Below, piece by piece: positions 34,364 through 43,886 of a stretch of 64,000 bases of DNA (the first letter of the stretch is position 1; the number at the start of each line of letters is the position of its first letter). The stretch is taken from assembly GCF_025561445.1 (NCBI RefSeq), contig NZ_CP095096.1, positions 723,822 to 787,821 on the forward strand, in the 5' to 3' direction. This DNA is from Staphylococcus sp. IVB6181 (GTDB lineage Bacteria; Bacillota; Bacilli; Staphylococcales; Staphylococcaceae). The notes under the pieces were generated by a model. The model ran no database searches. It saw nothing but the letters and a program-made list of their open reading frames with translations, and was not told where the DNA came from. Position numbers and translations under genes: made by a program.

Positions 34364-36211
34364 ATGTTGAAGTTAGAAGAAAGCTTAAGTCGCTTAATCG
34401 ATAAAGATCCGACTGTGGTGAATGAAAATGCGAATAAAGATAGTGCAACCTTTACAACGATGCGGGATTTGACTGCCGGGGTAGTTTCTAAATCTTATGC
34501 TTTAGAACATCTATTGCCAAAACATGTTGCAGAGGCGCACTTAAGCGGTGATATTCACTTCCATGATTTAGATTATCATCCATTTCAACCTTTGACGAAT
34601 TGCTGCTTGATTGATATTAAAGGCATGTTGGATAAAGGCTTTGAAATCGGCAATGCGCAAGTAGATCCGCCGAAGTCTATCCAAACAGCGACTGCTCAAA
34701 TTGTGCAGATTATCGCAAACGTCTCAAGCAGTCAATATGGCGGCTGTACAGTTGATCGTATTGATGAAGTATTGAGCCGATATGCAAAATGCAATGCAGA
34801 CAAACATCGCAAAATCGGAGAAGCATTTGTTTATCCGGACAAATTAGAGGCTTATGTCCAAAAACAAACAGAAAAAGATATTAAAGATGCGATGCAAAGT
34901 TTAGAATATGAAATTAATACATTATATACCTCAAATGGGCAAACACCTTTTGTCACATTAGGATTTGGTTTAGGCACGGATACATATAGCCGTATGATTC
35001 AAAAAGCGATTTTAAAAACGCGTATCCAAGGTTTAGGACATCATCACGTGACTGCTATTTTCCCTAAACTCGTATTCTCGATTAAAAAAGGTGTCAACTT
35101 TGCGCCTGAAGATAAGAACTATGATATTAAACAATTAGCTTTAGAATGTTCAACGAAACGTATGTATCCGGACATTTTAAATTATGATAAAACAGTAGAA
35201 ATTTTAGGCGACTTCAAAGCACCGATGGGCTGCCGTTCATTTTTACCGGCATGGCGCAATGAAGAGGGCGAACTTGAAAACAGCGGCCGATGCAACTTAG
35301 GTGTTGTGACGTTGAATATTCCGCGTATTGCGTTAGAAACAAAAGGCGATATGGCTGCGTTTTGGCGTTTATTAGATGAACGTATGGCACTCGTACATGA
35401 TGCTTTAGTTTATCGCATTGAACGTATTCGTTCCGTAATTCCTAATAACGCACCGATATTATATAAAAGCGGCGCATTCCATCGACGTTTGACTGAAGAT
35501 GGAAATGTCATGGATTTATTTACAAAGCAGCGTGCAACTATTTCAATAGGTTATATCGGTTTATATGAAGCCGCAACAGTATTCTATGGACCGAATTGGG
35601 AAACAAATCCAGAAGCGAAAACATTCACATTGGATATTTTGCGCCGAATGAAAGATTTCCAATATCAATGGACAGAAGAGAATGATATCTTCTTCAGTCT
35701 GTACAGCACACCAAGCGAATCATTGACAGATCGTTTCTGTCGTTTAGATACAGAGCGCTTCGGATTGATTCCTGATATTACCGGTAAAGGATATTATCAA
35801 AACTCTTTCCATTATGATGTCCGTAAAGCTGTATCACCGTTTGAAAAACTAGATTTTGAAAAAGACTATCCGTTCTTAGCGAGCGGAGGTTATATTCATT
35901 ATTGCGAGTATCCTAAATTAACACATAATACCAAAGCACTAGAAGCAGTATGGGATTATGCTTATGATAAAGTCAGCTATTTAGGTACGAATGCGCCGAT
36001 AGATAAATGCTACGAATGCGGTTTTGAAGGTGAATTCGACACTACAGCACACGGTTTTGAATGTCCGCACTGCCAAAACCATAATCCAGATACAGTAGAT
36101 GTAGTTAAAAGAACGTGCGGCTATTTAGGCAATCCGGTTCAAAGACCTACGATTGAAGGCAGACATAAAGAAATTGCGGCACGTGTCAAACATATGAAAG
36201 GTACAGAGTAA
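34364..36211 (+). CDS. nrdD: Anaerobic ribonucleoside-triphosphate reductase
   Basis: This 615-residue class III reductase makes deoxyribonucleotides without oxygen, using a glycyl radical. The C terminus has the zinc site CYECGFEGEF and CPHCQN, then KRTCGYLGNP, where the glycine after the cysteine carries the radical. The N-terminal half has SSSQYGGCTVDRIDEVLSRY and LGFGLGTDTYSR, as expected for the active-site barrel. Length agrees with staphylococcal NrdD. GAAGAAGGGGCG precedes the ATG. nrdG follows two bases after the stop. Confidence 0.96.
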   Translation: MLKLEESLSRLIDKDPTVVNENANKDSATFTTMRDLTAGVVSKSYALEHLLPKHVAEAHLSGDIHFHDLDYHPFQPLTNCCLIDIKGMLDKGFEIGNAQVDPPKSIQTATAQIVQIIANVSSSQYGGCTVDRIDEVLSRYAKCNADKHRKIGEAFVYPDKLEAYVQKQTEKDIKDAMQSLEYEINTLYTSNGQTPFVTLGFGLGTDTYSRMIQKAILKTRIQGLGHHHVTAIFPKLVFSIKKGVNFAPEDKNYDIKQLALECSTKRMYPDILNYDKTVEILGDFKAPMGCRSFLPAWRNEEGELENSGRCNLGVVTLNIPRIALETKGDMAAFWRLLDERMALVHDALVYRIERIRSVIPNNAPILYKSGAFHRRLTEDGNVMDLFTKQRATISIGYIGLYEAATVFYGPNWETNPEAKTFTLDILRRMKDFQYQWTEENDIFFSLYSTPSESLTDRFCRLDTERFGLIPDITGKGYYQNSFHYDVRKAVSPFEKLDFEKDYPFLASGGYIHYCEYPKLTHNTKALEAVWDYAYDKVSYLGTNAPIDKCYECGFEGEFDTTAHGFECPHCQNHNPDTVDVVKRTCGYLGNPVQRPTIEGRHKEIAARVKHMKGTE

Positions 36212-36213
36212 CA

Positions 36214-36747
36214 ATGCTGTATGCACAAGTTGAAACAGGAAAAGGGTACATTGCTAAGATTGAAAAAGAGTCTTTTGTCGATGGCGAAGGAGTGCGATGC
36301 AGTGTTTATGTTTCCGGCTGTCCATTTGCATGCGAAGGTTGTTATAACAAAGCAGCACAGAACTTTACTTATGGTACGCCGTATTCAGAAACAACACTTG
36401 AAACTATCCTTGATTACTGTGAACCGGAGTATATTTCAGGCTTAAGTATTTTAGGCGGCGAGCCTTTCTGCAATATGGACATTGTTCTGCCGCTGATTGA
36501 AGCGTTCAGAGCACGTTTTCAGCATAGTAAGAGTATTTGGGTTTGGACAGGTTTTATGTATGAAAATTTAAAAGAAAATACAGAACAGCGAAAGAAAGCA
36601 TTAAGTATGATTGATGTTTTAGTAGATGGTCCGTTTGTTCAATCACTTTATCAGCCTGGCCTTGCATTTAAAGGGTCTTATAACCAAAGAGTGATTGATG
36701 TACAAGCTTCGTTAAAAACACACTCTATCCGAACACTCGAAGCTTAA
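36214..36747 (+). CDS. nrdG: Anaerobic ribonucleotide reductase activating protein
   Basis: This 177-residue radical SAM enzyme creates the glycyl radical on NrdD. Its iron-sulfur motif CPFACEGC (cysteines 36, 40 and 43) is the CxxxCxxC signature, followed by LSILGGEPFCNMD, the usual GGEP SAM-binding segment. It begins two bases after the nrdD stop. I see no strong separate ribosome site, so translation is probably coupled. The two genes share the NrdR-controlled promoter and a downstream terminator. Confidence 0.95.
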   Translation: MLYAQVETGKGYIAKIEKESFVDGEGVRCSVYVSGCPFACEGCYNKAAQNFTYGTPYSETTLETILDYCEPEYISGLSILGGEPFCNMDIVLPLIEAFRARFQHSKSIWVWTGFMYENLKENTEQRKKALSMIDVLVDGPFVQSLYQPGLAFKGSYNQRVIDVQASLKTHSIRTLEA

Positions 36748-36806
36748 ACTATTCAGTACAGCGAAGTTATTTTATGCAACTTAGGAAATACAAATACTAA
36801 AAACAC

Positions 36807-36849
36807 AAAAGAAGCGGTCTTGCTCGATATTTGGGCAAGACCGCTTTTA
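36807..36849. terminator. Bidirectional terminator, nrdG / DNA glycosylase
   Basis: AAAAGAAGCGGTCTTGC and GCAAGACCGCTTTT form a long stem flanked by A and T runs. Confidence 0.87.
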
Positions 36850-36860
36850 TTCGTTGTGGA

Positions 36861-37475
36861 TTAAGATTGCCATGTCGTTTCAGAAGGGCGCATCTCTGAT
36901 TTCTTCATGCGGGAGACATAAGGATTGCCTTCCACTGTAAAACGTAAAGGTTTATGTGTCCATTCGCCTTTATTAGGAATACCGATACGCGGACTTTCGA
37001 CAATATGTTTAGGATATTTGCGTTCTTTTAAATTGATGGACAGAGGACCTTCATTTAATTTGAATCCATCTAAGGCCATGGTCATATTAAAGGCACGTGT
37101 CCATTTACCTGGACCATTGGTTAAATCAATGCCGTCTTTGCCGTTTCTGTTTTCAACCATCTGATCCGTAACAAATTCAGGTTCCACCGCACGAATAAGA
37201 ACGCCTTGCGGCTCACCTGCAAGCTGTGTTACAAAATTGATAAGTAAATGGGTATGCATGACATGGGCGTAAATCGTGCCTCCTTCTTTATACATGGATT
37301 GTACGCGCGGGGTATTACGGCGGTTATAGCTGTGAGCAGCTTGGTCTATTGCGCCTAAGTAAGCTTCTGTTTCAACGATGTAACCAGAAAATTGATGTGT
37401 ACCATCATCAAATTCAATTTTTACCCCAAGTAAATCTCGCGCAATTTCTGGTGTTGTACGATGAACAAAATCCAT
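36861..37475 (-). CDS. DNA-3-methyladenine glycosylase, AAG/MPG type
   Basis: This 204-residue protein starts at the ATG at 37475, seven bases after AAGGAGG; the upstream in-frame extension has no ribosome site. It shows [23 protein letters not shown], where the glutamate after the active-site tyrosine region activates water, and LIRAVEP and [12 protein letters not shown], all diagnostic for the AAG family. The enzyme removes alkylated purines such as 3-methyladenine from DNA in base excision repair. It is monocistronic, convergent with nrdG. Confidence 0.94.
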   Translation of the reverse strand: MDFVHRTTPEIARDLLGVKIEFDDGTHQFSGYIVETEAYLGAIDQAAHSYNRRNTPRVQSMYKEGGTIYAHVMHTHLLINFVTQLAGEPQGVLIRAVEPEFVTDQMVENRNGKDGIDLTNGPGKWTRAFNMTMALDGFKLNEGPLSINLKERKYPKHIVESPRIGIPNKGEWTHKPLRFTVEGNPYVSRMKKSEMRPSETTWQS

Positions 37476-37729
37476 GTTCTGCCTCCTTGATTTGTGAATG
37501 TAGTACTTCTTATTGTACGAGAAGTGAACAAGGAAAGACAATGTTTCAGTTCAAAAATAGGTTTTGTAAAATTTGTAAAGTTATCTAAAAGGAATTTTTA
37601 TTTTTAATCAACTCTGTTATGATAAAAAAGACTAGTTTTAGTTAACTATTAGTTTTTAAAATGCTTAATAGTAAAGTAATGTAATACATAAATCGTAACC
37701 GTAATAAAAAATAAGAGGGGGTAAATGTA

Positions 37730-38332
37730 ATGATAAAACGTGTGGGATTCAAAGAAGCTTTTAAACGCTTTTGGAAGAATTATGTCAATTTCAAAGGAAG
37801 GGCAACACGTTCTGAGTATTGGTATATGGCACTCTGGATATTAATTATGTATATTCCAGCCTTTGTCCTAGGGTTCTTTGCATTTATTTTTATATTTTCA
37901 GGGGCAATTGGAGATTCTGGCGGTATTGCATTGACAGGCTTTATCTTCTTAATCATTGCGCTGATTTTATATATAGGGCTGGCACTCGCTTTATTTATTC
38001 CATCCTATGCACTGTTAACCAGACGCTTCCATGATACAGGAAGAACAATGGTAATACCGATTATCTTTTTTGTGATGAGTATCATCATTAATTTTGTAAA
38101 TTATTTTGATAGTTCATCAGCGCAGTCATCAGATTTTACGGCGGGTACAATTTTTTATTTGATATTTACAGTGGTTTACTTAGGTATTTCAATTTATGTG
38201 CTTGTAATTGCATGTTTACCAAGTAAAGAACAAGATAATAAATATGGCCGCAGTCCTTATATTCGACCAAATCATGTACCTCAAAACGAATCTGATCAAG
38301 CACATACTCGCAGCAATACATCAGATTTATAA
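37730..38332 (+). CDS. DUF805 membrane protein (first copy)
   Basis: This 200-residue protein has the DUF805 plan. A short cytoplasmic start with FKGRATRSEYWYMALW is followed by three or four hydrophobic helices, with the loop TRRFHDTGRTMVIP between them; R-R-x-H-D-t-g-r is the family hallmark. A hydrophilic tail of about 40 residues ends the protein. Function is unknown; the family is often present in tandem. AGAGGGGGTAAATGTA precedes the ATG. A paralogue lies 180 bases downstream. Confidence 0.9.
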   Translation: MIKRVGFKEAFKRFWKNYVNFKGRATRSEYWYMALWILIMYIPAFVLGFFAFIFIFSGAIGDSGGIALTGFIFLIIALILYIGLALALFIPSYALLTRRFHDTGRTMVIPIIFFVMSIIINFVNYFDSSSAQSSDFTAGTIFYLIFTVVYLGISIYVLVIACLPSKEQDNKYGRSPYIRPNHVPQNESDQAHTRSNTSDL

Positions 38333-38448
38333 GATTTATATATTTGAGCTGCCAGTTGTTTCAAGCTGTAAAGGGAACAATAAATAGAGCTTTGAACCGA
38401 TTGGACAGTGATGCACCAGTATGATAAACCTATAACATACAATGACAT

Positions 38449-38483
38449 AAGGCGATGTTTTCGATGAAAACGTCGTCTTTTTG
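38449..38483 (+). terminator. Terminator between the DUF805 genes
   Basis: AAGGCGATGTTTT and AAAACGTCGTCTT pair with wobbles around a short loop and end in five T. Confidence 0.72.
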
Positions 38484-38510
38484 TTCATAAATATATTTAG
38501 GAGGCTAATA

Positions 38511-39020
38511 ATGGAAGAACAAGCAAGTAAACGTGTAGTCTTCGTTGAAGCCTTTAAATTATTTTTGCAAAACTATTTTAATTTTCAAGGCAGATCACGC
38601 AGATCTGAATATTGGTTTTGGATATTATGGATGTTAATATTCGAGCTGGTACTTGGCGGTATTGATGGGGTGCTCATCGCTGCTAAAATAGTAGAATCAG
38701 GTTCTGGTTTAAGTGTGGTATTGATTTTTGAACTTATTACATTGATTCCGCTGTTTGCGCTGACGACAAGACGCTTTCATGATACAGGAAGAAATATTGT
38801 TGTACCGGCAATCTATTTTGTTGTATGGCTGATTTCATTATTGATACAACTCTTTTTCCAAGGCCAAGTGAATGTTGTGATTGATCGTATTATTGATATT
38901 ATAATGATTATCTTTGGTATCTATATTTTAGTAGTATCATTCCTTCAAAGCGATAAGGGACAAAACAAATATGGCTCTGAGCCGGTAGGACAAGGTTACC
39001 GCAAACCTTCACATCAATAA
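38511..39020 (+). CDS. DUF805 membrane protein (second copy)
   Basis: This 169-residue paralogue of the previous gene starts at 38511 after TAGGAGG. It shares VFVEAFKLFLQNYFNFQGRSRRSEYWFW and the TRRFHDTGRNIVVP loop, with three or four helices and a shorter polar tail. The similarity is spread along the whole protein, which points to an old tandem duplication. The terminator between them suggests separate transcription. No enzymatic function can be proposed. Confidence 0.9.
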   Translation: MEEQASKRVVFVEAFKLFLQNYFNFQGRSRRSEYWFWILWMLIFELVLGGIDGVLIAAKIVESGSGLSVVLIFELITLIPLFALTTRRFHDTGRNIVVPAIYFVVWLISLLIQLFFQGQVNVVIDRIIDIIMIIFGIYILVVSFLQSDKGQNKYGSEPVGQGYRKPSHQ

Positions 39021-39039
39021 TTAAATACAATGATGAACT

Positions 39040-39079
39040 ATAGACGGTGTTCTCTTCGGAGAATAGCGTCTATTTTTAA
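39040..39079 (+). terminator. Terminator after the second DUF805 gene
   Basis: ATAGACGGTGTTCTC and GAGAATAGCGTCTAT pair across a TTCG loop and are followed by five T. Confidence 0.85.
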
Positions 39080-39170
39080 TGTTTTTGATTACTATTGATG
39101 TCATTTTGACTAATATAGTTGTTAAAATGACCAATATCATATAGTATTTAATGTGACGGAGGTAAAGTAA

Positions 39171-39374
39171 ATGAAAACAAGAGTAAAAGAGTTGCGGGCG
39201 CGAGAGGGGTTGAATCAAACCCAACTAGCGAAAAAAGCAGGTATTTCTCGTCAAACAGTATCTTTGATTGAGCGAAATGAGTTCATGCCTTCCGTACTTA
39301 CAGCAGCTAAGATTGCACGGATATTCGGTGAAAGTATTGAAGACATATTTATTTTTGAGGAGGATTATGAGTAA
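39171..39374 (+). CDS. Small XRE-family repressor
   Basis: The 67-residue protein is a lone Cro/CI-type helix-turn-helix: LRAREGLNQTQLAKKAGISRQTVSLIERNEFMPSV, followed by AKIARIFGESIEDIF. Such YozG-like repressors commonly precede DUF3169 membrane proteins in Firmicutes. GACGGAGGTAAAGTAA precedes the ATG. Its end overlaps the start of the next gene by eight bases, so the two are co-translated. It likely regulates its own promoter; the signal is unknown. Confidence 0.92.
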   Translation: MKTRVKELRAREGLNQTQLAKKAGISRQTVSLIERNEFMPSVLTAAKIARIFGESIEDIFIFEEDYE

Positions 39375-40083
39375 ACACACTAACACATTAATCAATGCGC
39401 TTAAGTTCATATTTGGTGGTGTCATGGGATTTTTTGTAGTTTATTATTTTGAGTATTTAAGTAGGCAATCTAGAACACAAATGTTCGATTTTAAATGGAC
39501 GATTATTTTAACTATTGTGACAATTCTGATTGTCTTAGTTTTAGGGAGTTTGATGATTAAACAATTACATCAAGCGCGAAAATATAAACAGTTAACGGTC
39601 GATGAGGAAGAGCGTGCAGATCAATATGATTCACTTTTTAATCGTACATTCTATAATACATCTATTTCTTATTATACAGGTTTAATTATTTCACTCATCA
39701 ATTTGATTTTAGCAACTGCTTTAAAAAGCGAAGATATGGGGTGGCAATTTTCAGTTATTCCTTTTATAATCCTATCGATATTTATTACTTATTATCAATC
39801 TTATATCCCTAAAATAGATGATAGATTTCCAAAAGGAAATGATAAGAATTATATGGATAAATTAATCAACATTATGGATGAAGGAGAACGTCATATAACA
39901 TTTGGTGTATTGTTTAAATTATTTCACTTTAATATCAGTGCACTCGTCATTATTATTATCGTACTTTCCATTTATACGGCAATGACAGGTGATAATCAGA
40001 CGTTGGCACTCATTATATTAATGGGTCTATTGTTATTTAACATATTCTTTTATTATTCAAAGGTAAAAAAATATTATAAATAA
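39367..40083 (+). CDS. DUF3169 membrane protein
   Basis: This 238-residue protein starts at the ATG at 39367, after GAGGAGGA, and overlaps the repressor gene. It has five or six hydrophobic helices in two groups (about residues 10-65 and 105-235) separated by a polar loop with VDEEERADQYDSLFNRTFYNTS, typical of DUF3169. Function is unknown. The constant pairing with a small XRE repressor suggests a regulated membrane response, perhaps with the ABC exporter encoded next. No gene-specific motif for catalysis is seen. Confidence 0.85.
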   Translation: MSKHTNTLINALKFIFGGVMGFFVVYYFEYLSRQSRTQMFDFKWTIILTIVTILIVLVLGSLMIKQLHQARKYKQLTVDEEERADQYDSLFNRTFYNTSISYYTGLIISLINLILATALKSEDMGWQFSVIPFIILSIFITYYQSYIPKIDDRFPKGNDKNYMDKLINIMDEGERHITFGVLFKLFHFNISALVIIIIVLSIYTAMTGDNQTLALIILMGLLLFNIFFYYSKVKKYYK

Positions 40084-40230
40084 AACGAAGTTAAGTCATA
40101 ATCATATTGATTTGAAGTGTAAATACCAGTATTTGTAAAATCTTCATGTATTTTTTGAAAATAAATGATAATGTTCAAATAATAGATTGTATAATCATTT
40201 TAATCATATCAAACGCTAGGAGTGACTGTT

Positions 40231-41130
40231 ATGTCTTTAGAATTAAAAGATGTCACGAAACAGTATGGTGATAAAACTGTTGTGAATAATATCTCTTTGT
40301 CTTTAGAAAATGGAAAAATGTTAGGTTTTTTAGGACGAAACGGTGCAGGCAAGACGACGACGTTTCGTATGATATTAGGTTTAACCCCTTTAACACAAGG
40401 AGAAGTGACGTATAATGGCCGTAAAATGGGAGAGCATATGTTTAATAAAGTGGGCTATCTTCCGGAAGAACGCGGACTGCATCCGAAAATGAAAGTAGCG
40501 GATGAATTACGCTATCTTGCGACACTAAAAGGAATGTCGAAAAAAGATTTTAATCAAGCATTGGATTATTGGCTGAATCGTTTTGAGATTACAGAGAACA
40601 GAGATAAGAAAATCGAATCGCTTTCTAAAGGGAATCAGCAAAAGATTCAATTGCTTGCGAGTTTGATACATCAGCCTGAACTATTAATATTGGATGAACC
40701 TTTCAGCGGTTTGGATCCAGTGAATGTAGAATTATTAAAATCAGCTGTAAAAGATTTGAATCAAAAAGGGACGACGATTATCTTTAGTTCGCATCGCATG
40801 GAACATGTGGAAGAATTATGCGATGACATTTGTATTTTGAATCAAGGCAATCTTGTATTGCAAGGCGATATTCAAACGATTAAAGACAGTTTTGATTTGA
40901 AGAAGATTGTGATTGAAACAGAAAAGCCTTTAGAAGTCTTAGATACCATTGAAGGTGTAACACATATTGAACGTGCAAAACGTATGATTACATTATCTGT
41001 TGAGGATGAAGCAGCTGTAGAACGTGTCTTCAACGCAGTGGCGCAAAGCGGATTTGTGAAACGGTTCCAAGTTTTAGAACCTTCTATTCAAGATATCTTT
41101 ATTCAGCAAGTAGGTGAAATTCATGGATAA
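40231..41130 (+). CDS. ABC transporter ATPase, NatA type
   Basis: This 299-residue ATPase starts at 40231 after AGGAG. It has Walker A GRNGAGKTT (35-43), signature LSKGNQQKIQ, Walker B LLILDEPFSGLDP and switch SSHRMEHVEE. A C-terminal extension of about 80 residues is typical of NatA-like exporters. Its stop overlaps the permease start by eight bases, so the pair is translationally coupled. By analogy with NatAB it may export Na+ or an antimicrobial; the substrate is not visible. Confidence 0.92.
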   Translation: MSLELKDVTKQYGDKTVVNNISLSLENGKMLGFLGRNGAGKTTTFRMILGLTPLTQGEVTYNGRKMGEHMFNKVGYLPEERGLHPKMKVADELRYLATLKGMSKKDFNQALDYWLNRFEITENRDKKIESLSKGNQQKIQLLASLIHQPELLILDEPFSGLDPVNVELLKSAVKDLNQKGTTIIFSSHRMEHVEELCDDICILNQGNLVLQGDIQTIKDSFDLKKIVIETEKPLEVLDTIEGVTHIERAKRMITLSVEDEAAVERVFNAVAQSGFVKRFQVLEPSIQDIFIQQVGEIHG

Positions 41131-42355
41131 ATTCTTAGCGACTTTTAAATTAACGTATAAAAATAAAGTGACATCTCGTGCATTTATTATTATGACAGCT
41201 ATTTTAGCTATTATTATAGTTGCTGCGGTGAATGCGAATAAAATTATAGATTTATTTGACGACGGACCTGACAAGATCGGGATTGCGGCCAATGAACCTA
41301 AAATAGCGCAAATGGTTCAAGCACAAAGCAAGCAAATGGAAGAAAAAGGAACAGAATTTAAAATTTTATCTGAAGACCAAGCAATCAAAGAAGTGAAAAA
41401 AGGAAAATTAGATAAAGCCTATCTCGTTCACTTAAAAGGGCAGCAGCTTGAAGGTGAAATTGTCAGCAAAGATACACCTTCTGAAGAAGCAAAACAAAAG
41501 CTTGAAAGTATGTTAACACCGATTCAAACACAAGCGATTGCTAAGAAGATTAATTTGAATCCTAAAGATTTAGCCGCTATCCAGCAAAAAAGCAAAGTAT
41601 CAGGCAAATCAGTAGGAAAAGATACAGCAGAGCAATCAGAGAGTAATAAAGTGTTGAATATGATTATTTTATATGCCGGTATCATGCTAATGTTTATTGT
41701 CATCATGAATTATGCGAATCAAGTTGCAATGGAGGTTGCGACTGAAAAGACATCGCGTGTGATTGAAATGGTCATCACTAGTATTTCGCCGGTTAAACAT
41801 ATTTTAGCAAAGATACTGGCGATTATCTGTGCAGCATTTACACAGGTGTTTGTCTTAGCATTGATTACTGCTGTCGCAATCTATTTCTCAGATGCGAAAG
41901 ATTTAATGAGCAAATTCGACATTACTATTACACCGCTGACAACGCAATTGATTGTAGTAGGTATTATCTGCATCATTATCGGAATTATTACTTATACTGT
42001 GTTAGGTACTATTCTTGGTGCTTTAGCAACACGAATTGAAGATTTGAACCAAGCATTGATGCCGATGACTATTATCAGTTTTATTGCCTTCTATATTGCA
42101 ATTTTCAGTTTGTCTGCACCGAATACGACATTAACTAAAATTACAAGCTTTATCCCGCTGCTTTCACCATATGTGTTATTCTTGCGTGCTTCGACACCAG
42201 AGCTTCAAATGTGGGAAATTGTTGTCAGCTTATTATTGTCGCTTGTTGTCTTAGTCCTATTAGTTTGGATAGCAGTCAGAAGCTATCGCGACTCTGTACT
42301 TACGTTTGAAAAGGGAATTTTCAAAGCGTTGAAACGTACATTCAGAAAACAATAA
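41123..42355 (+). CDS. ABC transporter permease, NatB type
   Basis: This 410-residue permease begins at the ATG at 41123, after TAGGTGA. It has one N-terminal helix (about 18-38), an extracellular region to about residue 170 with KKGKLDKAYLVHLKG, and five or six C-terminal helices starting near VLNMIILYAGIMLMF. The cytoplasmic segment NQVAMEVATEKTSRVIEMVITSISPVKHI is the hallmark of NatB/ABC-2 permeases. With the coupled ATPase it forms an exporter of unknown substrate. Confidence 0.92.
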   Translation: MDKFLATFKLTYKNKVTSRAFIIMTAILAIIIVAAVNANKIIDLFDDGPDKIGIAANEPKIAQMVQAQSKQMEEKGTEFKILSEDQAIKEVKKGKLDKAYLVHLKGQQLEGEIVSKDTPSEEAKQKLESMLTPIQTQAIAKKINLNPKDLAAIQQKSKVSGKSVGKDTAEQSESNKVLNMIILYAGIMLMFIVIMNYANQVAMEVATEKTSRVIEMVITSISPVKHILAKILAIICAAFTQVFVLALITAVAIYFSDAKDLMSKFDITITPLTTQLIVVGIICIIIGIITYTVLGTILGALATRIEDLNQALMPMTIISFIAFYIAIFSLSAPNTTLTKITSFIPLLSPYVLFLRASTPELQMWEIVVSLLLSLVVLVLLVWIAVRSYRDSVLTFEKGIFKALKRTFRKQ

Positions 42356-42382
42356 TACAATATTATAAAAATATTTATAAAT

Positions 42383-42429
42383 GGCGCACCTTTACTCCTT
42401 TTCCATCTAGTAAAGCGTGCGCCTTATTG
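42383..42429 (+). terminator. Terminator after the ABC exporter
   Basis: GGCGCAC and GTGCGCC pair, extended inward by CTTTAC/GTAAAG with mismatches; the T run is weak, so confidence is moderate. Confidence 0.6.
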
Positions 42430-42481
42430 TTAAAATATAGAGTAAGGAAAGTAATATAGATATATAGGTGGCAATCCAAAT

Positions 42482-42808
42482 ATGATGTATCCAATCGTAA
42501 TTTTTATTTTAGCAGGGCTGTGTGAAATCGGCGGCGGTTATTTGATTTGGTTGTGGTTAAGAGATGCGCAATCACCGTTACTGGGGTTGCTTGGAGGTAT
42601 CCTTTTAATTGCATATGGGATCATCGCAACATTCCAAGCATTTCCGACATTCAGCCGAGTATATGCGGCATATGGCGGTGTATTTATCGTCATGAGTATA
42701 ATATGGGGGTACGTTTTTGATAAACAAGTACCGGATAAGTATGATGTCATAGGAGGCATTGTATGTATCATCGGTGTCTTGATTATGTTGCTGCCTGACA
42801 GAGGTTGA
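42482..42808 (+). CDS. YnfA-family (UPF0060) small membrane protein
   Basis: The 108-residue protein has four membrane helices and family hallmarks [33 protein letters not shown] and [22 protein letters not shown]. It is related to small multidrug resistance-type transporters, but its substrate is not known. AGGTGGC precedes the first ATG. galM begins 35 bases after its stop on the same strand, so a shared transcript is possible. Confidence 0.9.
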   Translation: MMYPIVIFILAGLCEIGGGYLIWLWLRDAQSPLLGLLGGILLIAYGIIATFQAFPTFSRVYAAYGGVFIVMSIIWGYVFDKQVPDKYDVIGGIVCIIGVLIMLLPDRG

Positions 42809-42843
42809 TTCTGGCTGAATCAACGAGGAAAGGGTGTATTGAA

Positions 42844-43863
42844 ATGATGTTTACAGAAGTGGAGCACCAAAGAAACGGTTTAGATTTAATTAAAATTGAC
42901 AATGATCGCGCAAAAATTGTCTTTTCAAACTATGGAGCACGTATTGTGTCTTGGAAATATGAGGATAATAATATTGTACTCGGTAATGTGGTAGAAGCGG
43001 ATGAGTTTTATTTTGAAAATCCATTTTACTTCGGTGCGAGTGTAGGACGCTACGGCGGCCGTATTGAAGAGGGACGATTTGAACTTGACGGCCAATCATA
43101 TCAATTAGAACAAAATGACCCGCCGCACCATTTGCATGGCGGTCCGCAAGGAATGAACCGACATTTCTTCGACTATGAAATTAAAGATGATAATGGCGGA
43201 TTTATCCAAATTATTTTCACTACGACACTTAAAGCAGCAGAAGACCATTACCCTGGAGATATTAAAGTAAAGATAATACATACGTATGATATCGACAATA
43301 GATGGACGATTGAATATGCTGCAGAAGCAACAGAAACAACTTTATTTAATCCAACGAATCATGTCTATTTCAACTTGAATCGGGATAATAAAGAAATAGA
43401 TAATCATTATTTATCAAGTTCAGATTTGAAAGTGCATCTCTTGAATGATAAAAACTTGCCGAGTGTCGATGATGTTGTAGATTTAAATGCATTATCTGAT
43501 CATCAACCCATCAGTTTCAAAGAAATCTTCGATAACGAGGAGACACCTTTGCACGCACAAATCGAAAAGTATCAAGGATTAGATCATCCGTTTACAATCG
43601 GTGATAAACTGATTGTTGAAAACAAACAATTTTTGTTGAAAATGGAGACGGATATGCCGAATGTGGTAGTCTTTACGTTTAATGAAACAAACAACTGGGA
43701 TAGCGATATGAATATATATAAACCCCACTCAGGTTTTACTTTGGAAGCGCAAAGCTTGCCGAATGATATCAACTTGTTAGGGGAAGAAGCACCCTCGATT
43801 TTACGCAAAGGCGATGCTTTCTTCTCTAAAACAACGTATCAAATCATAGAAAAATCAGAGTAA
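42844..43863 (+). CDS. galM: Aldose 1-epimerase
   Basis: This 339-residue mutarotase interconverts alpha and beta anomers of glucose and galactose. It shows the family segments GRYGGRIEEGRFELDG, HLHGGPQGMNRHFFDYE (with conserved histidines) and NPTNHVYFNL, and a C-terminal glutamate in GFTLEAQSLPND that fits the catalytic base. GAGGAAAGGG precedes two adjacent ATGs (42844 and 42847); I took the first. rpiA follows 23 bases after the stop, probably in the same transcript. Confidence 0.92.
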   Translation: MMFTEVEHQRNGLDLIKIDNDRAKIVFSNYGARIVSWKYEDNNIVLGNVVEADEFYFENPFYFGASVGRYGGRIEEGRFELDGQSYQLEQNDPPHHLHGGPQGMNRHFFDYEIKDDNGGFIQIIFTTTLKAAEDHYPGDIKVKIIHTYDIDNRWTIEYAAEATETTLFNPTNHVYFNLNRDNKEIDNHYLSSSDLKVHLLNDKNLPSVDDVVDLNALSDHQPISFKEIFDNEETPLHAQIEKYQGLDHPFTIGDKLIVENKQFLLKMETDMPNVVVFTFNETNNWDSDMNIYKPHSGFTLEAQSLPNDINLLGEEAPSILRKGDAFFSKTTYQIIEKSE

Positions 43864-43886
43864 TACGATGACAAGGAGTATTCAGC

